From contig CAIQWT010000018.1 in the NCBI GenBank assembly GCA_903875605.1, positions 1 to 64,000 of the forward strand: a stretch of 64,000 bases of DNA. Reading direction: 5' to 3'. The notes beneath the pieces were generated by a model. That model did no database searches, was not told where the DNA came from, and saw only the letters and a program-made list of their open reading frames with translations. The stretch is from an uncultured Geobacteraceae bacterium. GTDB lineage: Bacteria; Desulfobacterota; Desulfuromonadia; Geobacterales; Pseudopelobacteraceae. Positions 37,854 to 47,386 of the stretch are shown here, piece after piece. Numbering within the stretch: the first letter of the stretch is position 1; the number at the start of each line of letters is the position of its first letter. Made by a program: the position numbers and the translations under genes.

Positions 37854-38579
37854 ATGACACCAGAAGAAGCACGAAACAAAATCATATTTGCCCTGGATGT
37901 CCATGGCCTGAATGACATCGACCGCTGGACTGAAACACTGAATGGTAAGGTCGGAATGTTTAAAGTAGGCAAAGAACTGTTCACCTCATGTGGTCCGGCA
38001 GCGGTAAAGGCTGTTCAGCGACACGGAGGCCAGGTTTTTCTTGATCTTAAATATCATGACATTCCGAACACTGTTGCAAGTGCAATGCTCGAAGCCGCCC
38101 GACTTGGCGTCCAGTTGGCCAATCTGCATGCGCTTGGTGGTGCCGAAATGATGGAGGCTGCCGCTACTGCGATAAATAAAGAGTTTAGTAATTCTGAGCG
38201 CCCACGTATTTTGGCAGTGACAATCCTGACTTCTTCAACGATTGATACGCTAAGACAGGTGGGCATAGAATATTCAATACAGGACATGGTGGTACGTCTG
38301 GCGCGACTGGCCAAAGCATCCGGGATGGATGGAGTGGTGGCCTCTCCTCTAGAAATTGGACTGATCAGAGACGCGTGCGGGCCTGATTTCCTCATCGTTA
38401 CTCCGGGAGTTCGTCCGTCATTTGCTTCAGTTGATGATCAAAAACGTATTATGACGCCAGCAGAGGCGGTTTCGGCAGGGGCTGACTATCTGGTTATAGG
38501 TCGGCCAATTGCCAAAGCGGAAGATCCTGTCTGTGCTGCTGAGCGTATTACCATAGAAATTACAGAAGGTGGCCAATGA
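37854..38579 (+). CDS. pyrF: Orotidine 5'-phosphate decarboxylase
   Basis: A 241-residue (beta/alpha)8 decarboxylase making UMP. ALDV near the start and DLKYHDIPNTV supply the catalytic Lys/Asp network; TPGVRPSF and VIGRPIAKAEDP bind phosphate. GAGGAC precedes the ATG, 8 nt after dxs. Its TGA overlaps the start of rlmB (ATGA). Confidence 0.97.
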   Translation: MTPEEARNKIIFALDVHGLNDIDRWTETLNGKVGMFKVGKELFTSCGPAAVKAVQRHGGQVFLDLKYHDIPNTVASAMLEAARLGVQLANLHALGGAEMMEAAATAINKEFSNSERPRILAVTILTSSTIDTLRQVGIEYSIQDMVVRLARLAKASGMDGVVASPLEIGLIRDACGPDFLIVTPGVRPSFASVDDQKRIMTPAEAVSAGADYLVIGRPIAKAEDPVCAAERITIEITEGGQ

Positions 38580-39313
38580 AAGGTGAGCTGATATTTGGAG
38601 TAAACCCGGTTAAAGAATCTCTCCAGGGAACACGAGGCGTCTTTAACCTGTACGTGCAGATCAGTGCCACTGATCATCGCGTAGAGAAAATTATTAGATT
38701 GGCTGAAGAACGCGGTGTTGCAGTGCACCGACGGGACAAAGTAGATATTACCAAGATGTGCGCCTCTTCACATCATCAGGGAATTGCCCTGGAGGTTGAG
38801 CCTTTCCGTTATTCCGACTTTGACGATCTGTTAACATCAGCCGGTCAGTCTGGCGCGAGCGGATTTCTTCTGGTTCTCGATGCAATTCAGGACCCTCACA
38901 ACCTTGGTGCTTTGATACGTTCGGCAGCCTGTGCCGGGGTGGATGGTGTCATTATCCCCAAAGATCGTGCCTGCGGTATTACTGCCGCAGCCGAAAAAAC
39001 ATCAGCCGGTGCGGTAGAAACAGTTCCGGTTGCAATGGTAACCAATATTGCCCATACGCTTGAAACACTTAAAAAACTGGGCTATTGGGTATATGGACTT
39101 GATGGTGCTGCCCGGAATTCTGTCTATCAGACAGAATTCTCTGGAAACATAGCCTTGGTGGTTGGCGGGGAAGGGGAGGGCATCAGGCCACTAGTGCGTA
39201 AACAGTGTGATGTGGTGATGTCTATACCACAGTACGGTGGGGTAAGTTCTCTGAATGCTTCAGTTGCTGGGGGGATTGCGTTGTTTGAGATCGCGCGGAA
39301 GGTGCGATGCTAA
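38576..39313 (+). CDS. rlmB: 23S rRNA 2'-O-methyltransferase RlmB (SpoU family)
   Basis: A 245-residue SPOUT methyltransferase. An N-terminal substrate-binding domain (FGVNPVKESL) precedes the knotted catalytic domain with the SpoU motifs DPHNLGALIRSA, VGGEGEGIRPLV and SLNASVAGGIALFE. It is expected to methylate G2251 of 23S rRNA; assignment within the family (RlmB versus a related tRNA/rRNA enzyme) rests on overall pattern. The ATG overlaps the pyrF stop. Confidence 0.9.
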   Translation: MKGELIFGVNPVKESLQGTRGVFNLYVQISATDHRVEKIIRLAEERGVAVHRRDKVDITKMCASSHHQGIALEVEPFRYSDFDDLLTSAGQSGASGFLLVLDAIQDPHNLGALIRSAACAGVDGVIIPKDRACGITAAAEKTSAGAVETVPVAMVTNIAHTLETLKKLGYWVYGLDGAARNSVYQTEFSGNIALVVGGEGEGIRPLVRKQCDVVMSIPQYGGVSSLNASVAGGIALFEIARKVRC

Positions 39314-39366
39314 CATGATAACTCCAGAAGGGGCATAGCATTGTCACGCCTGGCGATTTAAAATAT

Positions 39367-40578
39367 TTACGATAGTTGCTGGAAGGTTACTTCAGGAGTT
39401 AAACAATGCGGAGGATACTTCTCCGCAAACAGCCTGAAATATTCACATCGGCACCAGTTTTCCACATCAACCAGTGCCTGGAACGCTTCTCGGAAGTCGG
39501 TCATGCCGACACTGAATATTCCGTGACCGTATACAATGGCCGATCCGGATTTGCCTATTACCGGCGGAACATTTTTAGCAATTCCGCCGGCGCCTATTTC
39601 TCCCGCTACGACCGGCGTTTCACCCAAATACCGAACTTTTGAACAATCTTTCCAGCAGTCCGAGATGTGACACGACTCTTTTTCAGAGCACATCATGCTC
39701 ATGACCACCGCGAAGCGCGGATGCCCGTGCAAAATGGCGTGGCAGCCGGTTGTTTCAAAAATGGATCGGTGTGCATCCAGTTCACTGGATGCTGTTATGC
39801 CTACGGTGGAGCTGTTTTCAAAAGGGACCGGATCGATACAGCCGTGGAGTGCGTCCAGGCTGGATGCTGTTTGTGAAATATAAAGCAAATTTCCGTTTGA
39901 GTATGAAATATTGCCGAAAAAAGAGTCAACTAAGCGTCGCTGGACGGTATAACTACCTACAGAGGCAATCTCTGCGAGAATTTCATCTCTTTCCAAAAAC
40001 GGCCCCCGACGAAATATAAGCCCGTCGGATGACAGCGGTACGAGCATTTCGTTGCGAAAACTGTCGAATACCTCATCTTCCCCTGGAAGTTTGAAGCCGC
40101 TCTCAAGTAGATCTTCAAGGTATTTGATATACGTTGAGTGAAAAACAGAGGACCAGTTAATATAAGCCTGCTCAACCGTCAATGCCCCGCATGCTATGAT
40201 TCCGATACCCTCAACAACAATACCTTTGCGATTTGCGAGGAGATTTGCAATGGTTTTTGCTGGATCAGATCCGATGTCACGCCTTCGAATAATTGGGATG
40301 TCATGGAGGAAAGTGCGGGTCTCAGTGTCACGCGGGACGATTTCCTGCTCAGAAGATTCAGCCCTTTGAATGAGGAAATCTGCAAAGTGAAGAGAGGGCA
40401 CAGCTGCTACTATTGCCAGGCAATTAAGCCGTATAAGTACCAATTCTGAGAGATCTGCAAGTATGGATTCTCCCGCAGAAATAATAGTGTCATCCTGTGC
40501 GGCAAAGGCAATTTGTCCGGTACAGGCAGATCCGTCAAAGATCAGTTTATCGGTGTATTTGGCAATTTGGTCGTACAT
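39367..40578 (-). CDS. Two-domain class II aldolase/adducin-family protein
   Basis: A 403-residue cytoplasmic protein of two aldolase-like halves. The C-terminal half (about 200-403) has the class II aldolase layout: SFFGNISY, YISQTASSLDAL and the metal-site HGHPRFAVV, with GIAKNVPPVIGKSGSAIVYGHG further on. The N-terminal half (about 1-190) is a diverged copy containing RDTETRTFLHDIP and EGIGIIACGALTVEQAY. Family members cleave or isomerise phosphorylated sugars; the substrate is unknown. Its ATG overlaps by one base the TGA of the M23 peptidase gene upstream (TGATG). It converges with rlmB across a 53-nt gap without a clear terminator. Confidence 0.8.
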   Translation of the reverse strand: MYDQIAKYTDKLIFDGSACTGQIAFAAQDDTIISAGESILADLSELVLIRLNCLAIVAAVPSLHFADFLIQRAESSEQEIVPRDTETRTFLHDIPIIRRRDIGSDPAKTIANLLANRKGIVVEGIGIIACGALTVEQAYINWSSVFHSTYIKYLEDLLESGFKLPGEDEVFDSFRNEMLVPLSSDGLIFRRGPFLERDEILAEIASVGSYTVQRRLVDSFFGNISYSNGNLLYISQTASSLDALHGCIDPVPFENSSTVGITASSELDAHRSIFETTGCHAILHGHPRFAVVMSMMCSEKESCHISDCWKDCSKVRYLGETPVVAGEIGAGGIAKNVPPVIGKSGSAIVYGHGIFSVGMTDFREAFQALVDVENWCRCEYFRLFAEKYPPHCLTPEVTFQQLS

Positions 40579-41498
40579 CAGGGGGTAGACACAGGAATGT
40601 TGGTAAACAGTATTGAGCCGTCTGAAAGCGTTTCACTGCGGAAACGAGGCCCGCGCTGGCTACTGGCGAGCAAAGTTGATTTAGGTAGCGTTACTCCGCT
40701 GTCGGAAAGAAAGGCCATTGTAACATTTGTTCCTGCTTGCCATGCTTCAAAATGGAGGTGAGGTCCGGTGGACCTTCCTGTTGAACCTGACAGAGCCAGT
40801 ATGTTTTCAGAGGTGACTGCTTGACCTTGAACTACCAGAATCCGGCTGTTGTGGGCGTACAGGGTAATTATCCCGTTGTCGTGCTCAACAACAACGGTGT
40901 TGCCATAGCCGGAACGGCTGCCACTGTAAACGATGATACCTGAGGCTACTGCTTTTACAGGAGTTCCGCTCGGGATCGCAATGTCAATGCCGTTATGATG
41001 TCGCCAGGACCCATCAATTGGATCAATTCTCATGCCTACTTTAGATGTTATTATACCGCCAACCTGCGGTAGATGAGGTTCAAAGAGGCTTTTATCAGTT
41101 TCGGATGGATTTAGAGCTGCTTTAACCGCTTTTTGAACAATCTCATCCAAAGAAATATCGTGAGTTTTTTGCGATTTTTGCGAGCTTTGCTGTTTTAGCA
41201 ATTTGCGCTGTTTGCTTGTGGTTGTAGAAGGCAATGCGGAACGGTCTTTAATAACCACGGTAGCACTCTTGTTGCTTGGCGAATCGGTAAACGTCTCAAC
41301 TCCGTCGATAGTTACAAAACGATAGATATCTGCTTTCGCAGGAGAGTCGGCCAAACTGAAAGCAAGAATTAGAGACAACAGGGACTTACGCTTAATCCTA
41401 TTGAGTAACTTAAAAAAGACTTTGGAGAAGGTTGTCAATTGTACTTGTTGTTCAGCACTTTTTCTGATAGTTAGATTCATTCTTGAGATATATATCAT
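40578..41498 (-). CDS. M23 (LytM-type) peptidoglycan peptidase with DUF4124-like N-region
   Basis: A 306-residue exported hydrolase. After a hydrophobic segment (about 38-55, ending PAKA) comes a DUF4124-like strip (IYRFVTIDGVETFTDSPSN), a basic coiled linker and the LytM domain with zinc ligands in HHNGIDIA and HLHFEAW and the catalytic YAHNS region. The tail has a DGSILFTNIP element echoing the N-terminal one. Two ATGs are possible (41498 or 41480), neither with a strong ribosome site. It cuts or remodels peptidoglycan crosslinks (family role). The gene is divergent from the PilZ gene. Confidence 0.85.
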   Translation of the reverse strand: MIYISRMNLTIRKSAEQQVQLTTFSKVFFKLLNRIKRKSLLSLILAFSLADSPAKADIYRFVTIDGVETFTDSPSNKSATVVIKDRSALPSTTTSKQRKLLKQQSSQKSQKTHDISLDEIVQKAVKAALNPSETDKSLFEPHLPQVGGIITSKVGMRIDPIDGSWRHHNGIDIAIPSGTPVKAVASGIIVYSGSRSGYGNTVVVEHDNGIITLYAHNSRILVVQGQAVTSENILALSGSTGRSTGPHLHFEAWQAGTNVTMAFLSDSGVTLPKSTLLASSQRGPRFRSETLSDGSILFTNIPVSTP

Positions 41499-41536
41499 TT
41501 TGAAAAATAGTTCAATTCATCTTCGGAGTGTCTGGA

Positions 41537-42250
41537 GTGTTTCAATATTACGACAAAGTCGTTCGAGGAACTGAACGGGAAGATATGCTGGTTATTCTCG
41601 AGTTTATGCAGATAATGATCGGGCAGACTTTTTCGTTTTTAAATTACTATAAAGAAATACCGGTTTCGTATGATGCAACCTTATTAAGTGTTGAGAATGA
41701 AATGGCGGAGTTTTCTGTTCATGAATATCAAGCCAAGGTCATCAACATGGAAAAAAAAACGCTCATCCATTCGCACCGCCTCAGTTCCTTTCCTGAAGAT
41801 ATTATCGGTGAGGCTTTTTATGTGAGCTCGTCAAAAAAGCGCGTTATTCTATGCAATTTCGGCTATGCAAATATACGTTCTGATATGAGGCGTTTTGTGA
41901 GAGTTTTACTTGATAATCCGGTTGAGGTAGAGCTGTTGTTTGAAGATGATTTTTTAAAGGGCAATGTTAAAGACTTATCGCTTGGTGGGGCTGCGATTAG
42001 TACAATGTCTGCGGAACTTTTGGTGCCGGGCCTGGATATAAACATGTTTTTGAAACTACCTGAAATTAACGGCAGTTCCAGATGTGAAGTAGGTATGAGT
42101 GCGACTATTGTTAAAGTAGTTGGAACGTGTGCTCCATTTATCTGCTACCTGGAATTTCATGCTGAAAAGCATTCGCAGCAGCAGATTTCGTACTATATTA
42201 ACCAGAGACAGGTTGAGATTATCAAGGAGTTGAAAGATATCAATGCATGA
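41537..42250 (+). CDS. PilZ-domain protein
   Basis: A 237-residue protein, probably a cyclic-di-GMP receptor. The PilZ domain (about 110-215) has the RxxxR-type motif in MRRFVR and the downstream DLSLGGAAI ([D/N]xSxxG). The N-terminal part (about 1-105) resembles the YcgR-type beta domain. A GTG at 41528 is also in frame; the GTG at 41537 is preferred because GGAG lies 8 nt upstream. Target process is unknown; an HD-GYP phosphodiesterase-type protein elsewhere in the window shows cyclic-di-GMP signalling is present. Confidence 0.8.
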   Translation: MFQYYDKVVRGTEREDMLVILEFMQIMIGQTFSFLNYYKEIPVSYDATLLSVENEMAEFSVHEYQAKVINMEKKTLIHSHRLSSFPEDIIGEAFYVSSSKKRVILCNFGYANIRSDMRRFVRVLLDNPVEVELLFEDDFLKGNVKDLSLGGAAISTMSAELLVPGLDINMFLKLPEINGSSRCEVGMSATIVKVVGTCAPFICYLEFHAEKHSQQQISYYINQRQVEIIKELKDINA

Positions 42251-42399
42251 TTTGGCTTGTTCTTTGTGCCTGTATTCTGTGCAATACTGAATGCCTTGTG
42301 ACTGTTTATTGATCAACTGCTACGGCAAAGAGTAGTTATGCAAGGGGACTAATTCTCCTAACTATCCAAATAAGCGTCTATAATATTTAGATGATTAAT

Positions 42400-42414
42400 T
42401 GGCAAGAAGCTTGC
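42400..42414 (+). promoter_or_regulatory. Sigma-54 (-24/-12) promoter of glnB-glnA
   Basis: TGGCAA (42400-42405), five bases, then TTGC (42411-42414): one mismatch to TGGCAC-N5-TTGC, with the invariant GG and GC at exact spacing. Transcription start is expected near 42426, about 86 nt before glnB. A lone TATAAT at 42379-42384 lacks a -35 box. No clear NtrC dyad was identified upstream. Confidence 0.75.
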
Positions 42415-42463
42415 TTTTAATGCATATGTGAATGAGATATGTTTTGATGTGATCGTATAGTAA

Positions 42464-42850
<387 letters not shown>

Positions 42851-42876
42851 ATAAAAAAACCCGAAAGGAGCAACAG

Positions 42877-44289
42877 ATGACACCGAAGCAAGTAATGGAG
42901 TTTGCAGCAGAAAACGGCGCTAAGATGGTTGATTACAAGTTTATGGATTTTATTGGCACATGGCAGCACGTTTCAGTACCAATGTCCGAGTTTAGTGAGG
43001 ATACCTTTGAAGAGGGCCAAGGCTTTGACGGTTCTTCAATTCGTGGTTGGCAACCAATCCACGCATCCGACATGATTCTGCTTCCCGATCCGACTACAGC
43101 CAAAATGGATCCTTTTATCAAGGTTCCTACCATGTCAATCATTTGCGATATCTTTGATCCGATTACTAAAGAAGATTACACACGCGATCCGCGCAACATC
43201 GCTAAAAAAGCTGAGATGTACCTGAAGTCTACCGGTATCGGCGATACTGCTTTCTTTGGCCCTGAAGCTGAATTTTTCATCTTTGACGACGTACGTTTTT
43301 CTTCAACAGCCAACCAGTCTTTCTATGCAGTTGATTCCTCAGAGGGCGCTTGGAATTCGGGTCGTGAAGAGTTTCCAAATCTAGGTTACAAACCGCGTCA
43401 CAAAGAAGGTTACTTTCCATGTTCACCTGTTGATTCCCAGAACGACCTGCGCAACGAAATGGTAACCGAATTGCAAAATGTAGGAATTCGCGTTGAGTGC
43501 CAGCACCACGAAGTTGCAACCGGTGGCCAGGCTGAAATCGATATGCGTTTTTCCTCACTGGTTGATATGGCTGATCAGTTACAGTGGTTCAAGTATGTCA
43601 TCAAAAACGTAGCATATCGCAATGGTAAAACTGTAACCTTCATGCCCAAGCCGCTTTATGGCGATAACGGTTCTGGGATGCACTGCCACCAGTCGATCTG
43701 GAAAGATGGGCAGAATCTCTTTGCTGGCGATAAATACGGTGGTCTTTCCCAGATGGCTCTTTGGTACATCGGCGGCATCATTAAGCATGCCAAAGCCCTC
43801 TGTGCTATCACCAACCCTACTACAAACTCTTACAAACGGCTTGTGCCAGGATTTGAAGCTCCGGTAAATATGGCGTACTCAAGCCGTAACCGCTCAGCAT
43901 CACTCCGTATCCCAATGATGTCCACTAATCCGAAAGCAAAACGTGTTGAATATCGTACACCTGATCCATCTTGCAATGGTTACCTGGCATTTGCCGCCAT
44001 GCTGATGGCCGGTCTTGATGGTATTGAAAACAAAATAGATCCAGGTCAGCCGCTTGATAAGGATATTTACGGCCTTTCTCCTGAAGAGCTAAAGGATATT
44101 CCGTCCGCACCGGGTACGCTTGAAGAAGCTCTGAAATGCCTCAAAGAAGACCACGATTTCCTTCTGAAGGGTGATGTATTTACCCCTGATGTTATTGAAA
44201 AATGGATCGAGTACAAAACTGAGGCTGAAGTTAATCCTGTTCGTATGCGTCCAGTACCACTTGAGTTTGAACTGTACTACGATATTTAG
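42877..44289 (+). CDS. glnA: Glutamine synthetase, type I
   Basis: A 470-residue GSI enzyme. Beta-grasp region [10 protein letters not shown], catalytic metal residues in FFGPEAEFF and [13 protein letters not shown]-binding [12 protein letters not shown] and the adenylylation tyrosine Y398 in [10 protein letters not shown] are present, so regulation by GlnE-type adenylylation is expected. AAAGGAG precedes the ATG. It follows glnB by 26 nt and ends at a strong terminator. Confidence 0.98.
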   Translation: MTPKQVMEFAAENGAKMVDYKFMDFIGTWQHVSVPMSEFSEDTFEEGQGFDGSSIRGWQPIHASDMILLPDPTTAKMDPFIKVPTMSIICDIFDPITKEDYTRDPRNIAKKAEMYLKSTGIGDTAFFGPEAEFFIFDDVRFSSTANQSFYAVDSSEGAWNSGREEFPNLGYKPRHKEGYFPCSPVDSQNDLRNEMVTELQNVGIRVECQHHEVATGGQAEIDMRFSSLVDMADQLQWFKYVIKNVAYRNGKTVTFMPKPLYGDNGSGMHCHQSIWKDGQNLFAGDKYGGLSQMALWYIGGIIKHAKALCAITNPTTNSYKRLVPGFEAPVNMAYSSRNRSASLRIPMMSTNPKAKRVEYRTPDPSCNGYLAFAAMLMAGLDGIENKIDPGQPLDKDIYGLSPEELKDIPSAPGTLEEALKCLKEDHDFLLKGDVFTPDVIEKWIEYKTEAEVNPVRMRPVPLEFELYYDI

Positions 44290-44316
44290 TTAAAATTGAA
44301 GCAGCAAAAAACCACG

Positions 44317-44341
44317 AAAGGCGGGAGCAATCCCGCCTTTT
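44317..44341 (+). terminator. Rho-independent terminator of glnBA
   Basis: A 10-bp stem (44317-44326 with 44331-44340) closed by a GCAA tetraloop and followed by TTTT overlapping the stem end. It lies 27 nt after glnA. Confidence 0.8.
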
Positions 44342-44366
44342 CTGCGTTTATGGGAGCGCCTTGCAA

Positions 44367-44395
44367 TTGACTTTACCTGGACACTCTGTTAGAAG
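44367..44395 (+). promoter_or_regulatory. Candidate promoter of the M50 peptidase gene
   Basis: TTGACT (44367-44372) and TAGAAG (44390-44395) are 17 bp apart, about 33 nt before the ATG at 44428 and just after the glnA terminator. Confidence 0.35.
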
Positions 44396-44427
44396 GGATA
44401 CAGATTTATCATTTAAAAGGACTCCAA

Positions 44428-45108
44428 ATGGAAAGTTTTTTTCTCAAGCTGTCGGTAATGCTTGTGCCTGGTATGTTGGCAATTGTCTGCCATGAAGTTT
44501 CCCACGGGTATGTTGCCTGGCGTTTTGGTGATCCTACAGCACGAATGATGGGGCGCCTGACTCTCAATCCTTTAAAACACGTTGATATCATAGGAACTCT
44601 CATGATATTTTTTGTCGGTATAGGGTGGGCTAAACCGGTGCCGGTTGTTTACGAAAACCTCCGTAATCCAAAGCGTGATATGATATGGGTTGCTGCTGCC
44701 GGCCCAATTACCAACATCGTGCTCGCAACGGTTTCTGCGTTTATACTCCGAGGACTCGTGGCATACGGTAATCCTGCCGCCTCCGGTTCTCCGCTTGCCA
44801 TGCTCGTGGAACCGGTGGTTCTGATGTTGGCTTTTTCGGTATACATAAACCTCCTCTTAGCTATATTTAATATGATACCGGTTCCACCTCTGGATGGTGG
44901 GCGGGTACTTGCCGGTTTGCTCCCGTATCGTCAGGCCGCAGCTCTGTCACGTGTTGAACCGTATGGTATGATCATTATAATTGTTCTAGTTTTTTTTACT
45001 AATATGTTTTCGTATATAGTGTCACCCGTTCTTAAAATAGGCGTCCAATTGTTAGCCGGCCCACAAAGTAACCTTGTCCTTGGCGTCACCAGGTTGATGA
45101 TGCATTGA
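44428..45108 (+). CDS. Site-2 protease family (M50) membrane metalloprotease
   Basis: A 226-residue polytopic membrane protein. The zinc motif H22-E23-V-S-H26 lies in the first helix and the second ligand motif NMIPVPPLDGG near residue 150, both intact. It lacks a PDZ domain, so it belongs to the short SpoIVFB/Rv-type group rather than RseP. Such proteases cut transmembrane substrates; the substrate is unknown. AAAAGGA precedes the ATG. The M29 aminopeptidase gene follows 28 nt downstream. Confidence 0.88.
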   Translation: MESFFLKLSVMLVPGMLAIVCHEVSHGYVAWRFGDPTARMMGRLTLNPLKHVDIIGTLMIFFVGIGWAKPVPVVYENLRNPKRDMIWVAAAGPITNIVLATVSAFILRGLVAYGNPAASGSPLAMLVEPVVLMLAFSVYINLLLAIFNMIPVPPLDGGRVLAGLLPYRQAAALSRVEPYGMIIIIVLVFFTNMFSYIVSPVLKIGVQLLAGPQSNLVLGVTRLMMH

Positions 45109-45136
45109 TTCTTACGTTTGCTACAAAGGGGTATTG

Positions 45137-46243
45137 ATGAACGATCCCAGAATTAAAAAGTTTGCAGAGATATTGGTTGATTATTCGACCAGAGTAAAAA
45201 AAGGTGATGTAGTGCTTATTAACGCGGCTGGCCTGGAAGCTCTGCCGTTAGTGAAAGAACTATACGCACTCTGTCTTCAGCGTGGTGCAGCTTACGTTGA
45301 ATACAATTTTACAATCCAGGAAATTGATCGTGTCTTTTACAATAGTGCCAATAAGCAACAGCTTGATTATTTTCCCCAACATAAACTGGACTTTTACAAA
45401 ACCGTAACGGCATATATCGGAATATCAGCCGGAAACAATTCGATGGTCATGGCCAATGCCTCGCAGGAAGCGGTTGTTAAATACTCTAAGCTCACCAGGC
45501 CACTAGTTGATCAACGTGTTAAGCATACTCGCTGGTGCGTTACCCGTTATCCAACCCATGCGGCTGCTCAGGAAGCCAGAATGAGTCTTGACGAATATGA
45601 GGATTACCTTTTTTCTGCCTGTTGTATTGACTGGAAAGCAGAATCTAAAAAACAGGAAAAACTCAAAAAACTAATTGATCGGACTAAAAAGGTGAGGATT
45701 TTGGCTCCAGATACGGACCTTCATTTCAGTATTGACGGACTGCCCGGTATCAAGTGTGATGGCCGTCTTAATATGCCAGATGGTGAGGTGTTTACTGCGC
45801 CGGTTAAAACTTCGGTTCAGGGCCATATAAGCTATAACTGCCCGAGTATTTACCAAGGAAAAGAATACAACGGTGTCCGCTTTGAATTTTGTGACGGTAA
45901 AATTATCAAGGCAACCGCTGATGGAGGCATGAGTCAAGCCCTCAATAAAATTCTGGATGCTGATGAAGGTGCCCGCTACATTGGCGAATTCGCTATCGGT
46001 GTCAATCCCGGAATTCGACAACCTATGCGCAATATCCTTTTTGACGAAAAGATTTTCGGCTCAATCCATTTTACACCTGGGCAGGCTTATGATGAGTGTG
46101 ACAATGGCAACCGGTCGTCCGTTCACTGGGATCTTGTCCGAATTTTAGCCGATGGTGAAATACAGTTTGACGATGTTGTTATTCAGAAAAACGGCCGATT
46201 TGTTCACAAAGACCTGTTGGAGCTTAATCCCGATTCGTTGTAA
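45137..46243 (+). CDS. M29 family aminopeptidase
   Basis: A 368-residue metallo-aminopeptidase (AmpS/PepS/T type), starting MNDPRIKKFAEILVDYSTRV with the family's KKGDVVLI. Metal-site segments include EIDRVFYN-like upstream helices, ADGGMSQALNKILDADEGARY, GEFAIGVNP and HWDLVRIL. It removes N-terminal residues from peptides in the cytoplasm. The ATG at 45137 is chosen over the TTG at 45134 because AGGGG lies a few bases upstream. Probably co-transcribed with the M50 gene. Confidence 0.9.
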   Translation: MNDPRIKKFAEILVDYSTRVKKGDVVLINAAGLEALPLVKELYALCLQRGAAYVEYNFTIQEIDRVFYNSANKQQLDYFPQHKLDFYKTVTAYIGISAGNNSMVMANASQEAVVKYSKLTRPLVDQRVKHTRWCVTRYPTHAAAQEARMSLDEYEDYLFSACCIDWKAESKKQEKLKKLIDRTKKVRILAPDTDLHFSIDGLPGIKCDGRLNMPDGEVFTAPVKTSVQGHISYNCPSIYQGKEYNGVRFEFCDGKIIKATADGGMSQALNKILDADEGARYIGEFAIGVNPGIRQPMRNILFDEKIFGSIHFTPGQAYDECDNGNRSSVHWDLVRILADGEIQFDDVVIQKNGRFVHKDLLELNPDSL

Positions 46244-46324
46244 TAAACATAATTAGTATGTTTATCAATCGGATCTACAAAAAAAGTTGATTAATATTTT
46301 CGATAACTAAGAAAGAGTCTTCAT

Positions 46325-46825
46325 ATGATGTCACAAAGTAATGGAATTGATTTTGAACCTGAGGATTTTGAGTTTGATACGATAGATGAGGAGTTACTGG
46401 TCGACAGTCGTTGTCAACAGATTCTGAAACAATTCTATCAGTTTCTTCAACAGCAGGGAATGAGCGCTGAACAGGCTTCTGACTTGGCTTTTAGTGCTGA
46501 TCTCTATCTACGGGATTATCTGATTGACTTTGGTCGTCAGAATATCGTGCGTCCTCAATCTGGTATTATTACAAAGTTTGCTGGTTCCTGGTTCATTACT
46601 CATACGCTTGACCCTGAGCTTGCTATTATTGAGCGTCATCTAACTGCGCTAATAGAATTATACCGTTTTATGCATCGGCAGCATCTGATTTCTGCATATG
46701 AATTGGCTTTTCTTCTGAAAGAGGCCGGGCAGCTTGATTATTACCGCCAGCGTATTGATTCATTTCTCAATCTTACTGCTGACGGTTTTGTCGCGTGGGA
46801 TGCCGAATGTCCGGCTGCTTTTTGA
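46325..46825 (+). CDS. Hypothetical protein, acidic N-terminus and helical core
   Basis: A 166-residue protein I do not recognise. The N-terminus is very acidic (DFEPEDFEFDTIDEELL). A helical body follows (QQILKQFYQFLQQQGMSAEQASDLAF; DYLIDFGRQNIV; LTALIELYRFMHRQHLISAYELAFLLKEAG). No signal peptide, membrane segment or catalytic motif is seen. It starts with ATG-ATG at 46325. The next gene follows after 22 nt and is also unknown, suggesting a pair. Codon use resembles the neighbours, so it is probably native. Confidence 0.7.
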   Translation: MMSQSNGIDFEPEDFEFDTIDEELLVDSRCQQILKQFYQFLQQQGMSAEQASDLAFSADLYLRDYLIDFGRQNIVRPQSGIITKFAGSWFITHTLDPELAIIERHLTALIELYRFMHRQHLISAYELAFLLKEAGQLDYYRQRIDSFLNLTADGFVAWDAECPAAF

Positions 46826-46847
46826 TTTATAGTGTGGAGTGAAAGAA

Positions 46848-47243
46848 ATGTCTATTGGTAAACAAATTGTCATGACAATCCATGAGCATAAATACCTCAG
46901 AAACGATTGGTATTTTGATTTTACCGGTCAGGTCTTTCAGGAGTATCTTGTAAATCTAATTGAGGAGATGCAGCGTTTAGGCGTGCTTCTGACGGTCATG
47001 CACAATTCAGCTTCAATTATTACAATCAATAGTTATACAGACCTGCTGAATGTGGTGAAAATATCTTCCCCGCAGGATGGCCATAGCAATCAATGCATTG
47101 GTCACATTATCGGGAAAAGTCCGCAGTTGAAAATTATGGAAGATATTAGGACCGCTGTAAGACGAGTTGCGTTTGCACCAGAAACGATAGCCCCGTCCGG
47201 CGAATTCAGGAAAGTATGTCATAACTGTGGTTGTGGATGTTAG
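46848..47243 (+). CDS. Hypothetical protein with C-terminal CxxCxCxC motif
   Basis: A 131-residue protein of unknown function. The N-terminal 95 residues are mixed alpha/beta (KQIVMTIHEHKYLRNDWYFD ... SIITINSYTDLLNVV). The end is CHNCGCGC at the extreme C-terminus, a clustered cysteine motif suited to binding iron, copper or zinc. The ATG at 46848 has GGAG about 8 nt upstream; a GTG at 46839 is less likely. It forms a likely operon with the previous unknown gene. Confidence 0.72.
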   Translation: MSIGKQIVMTIHEHKYLRNDWYFDFTGQVFQEYLVNLIEEMQRLGVLLTVMHNSASIITINSYTDLLNVVKISSPQDGHSNQCIGHIIGKSPQLKIMEDIRTAVRRVAFAPETIAPSGEFRKVCHNCGCGC

Positions 47244-47386
47244 GGAGTTGTTTTAAGTAATATTACACCTTACCTCTCTGGTCATCAATTATGCAAGAAC
47301 GGTGACTTTCGGGCGAATCAGGGCAGCAGTATGACTTTAAGCAGGTAGTGGGTGGTTGTCTATTAATCTATTTGAGGAGGTCTGCA

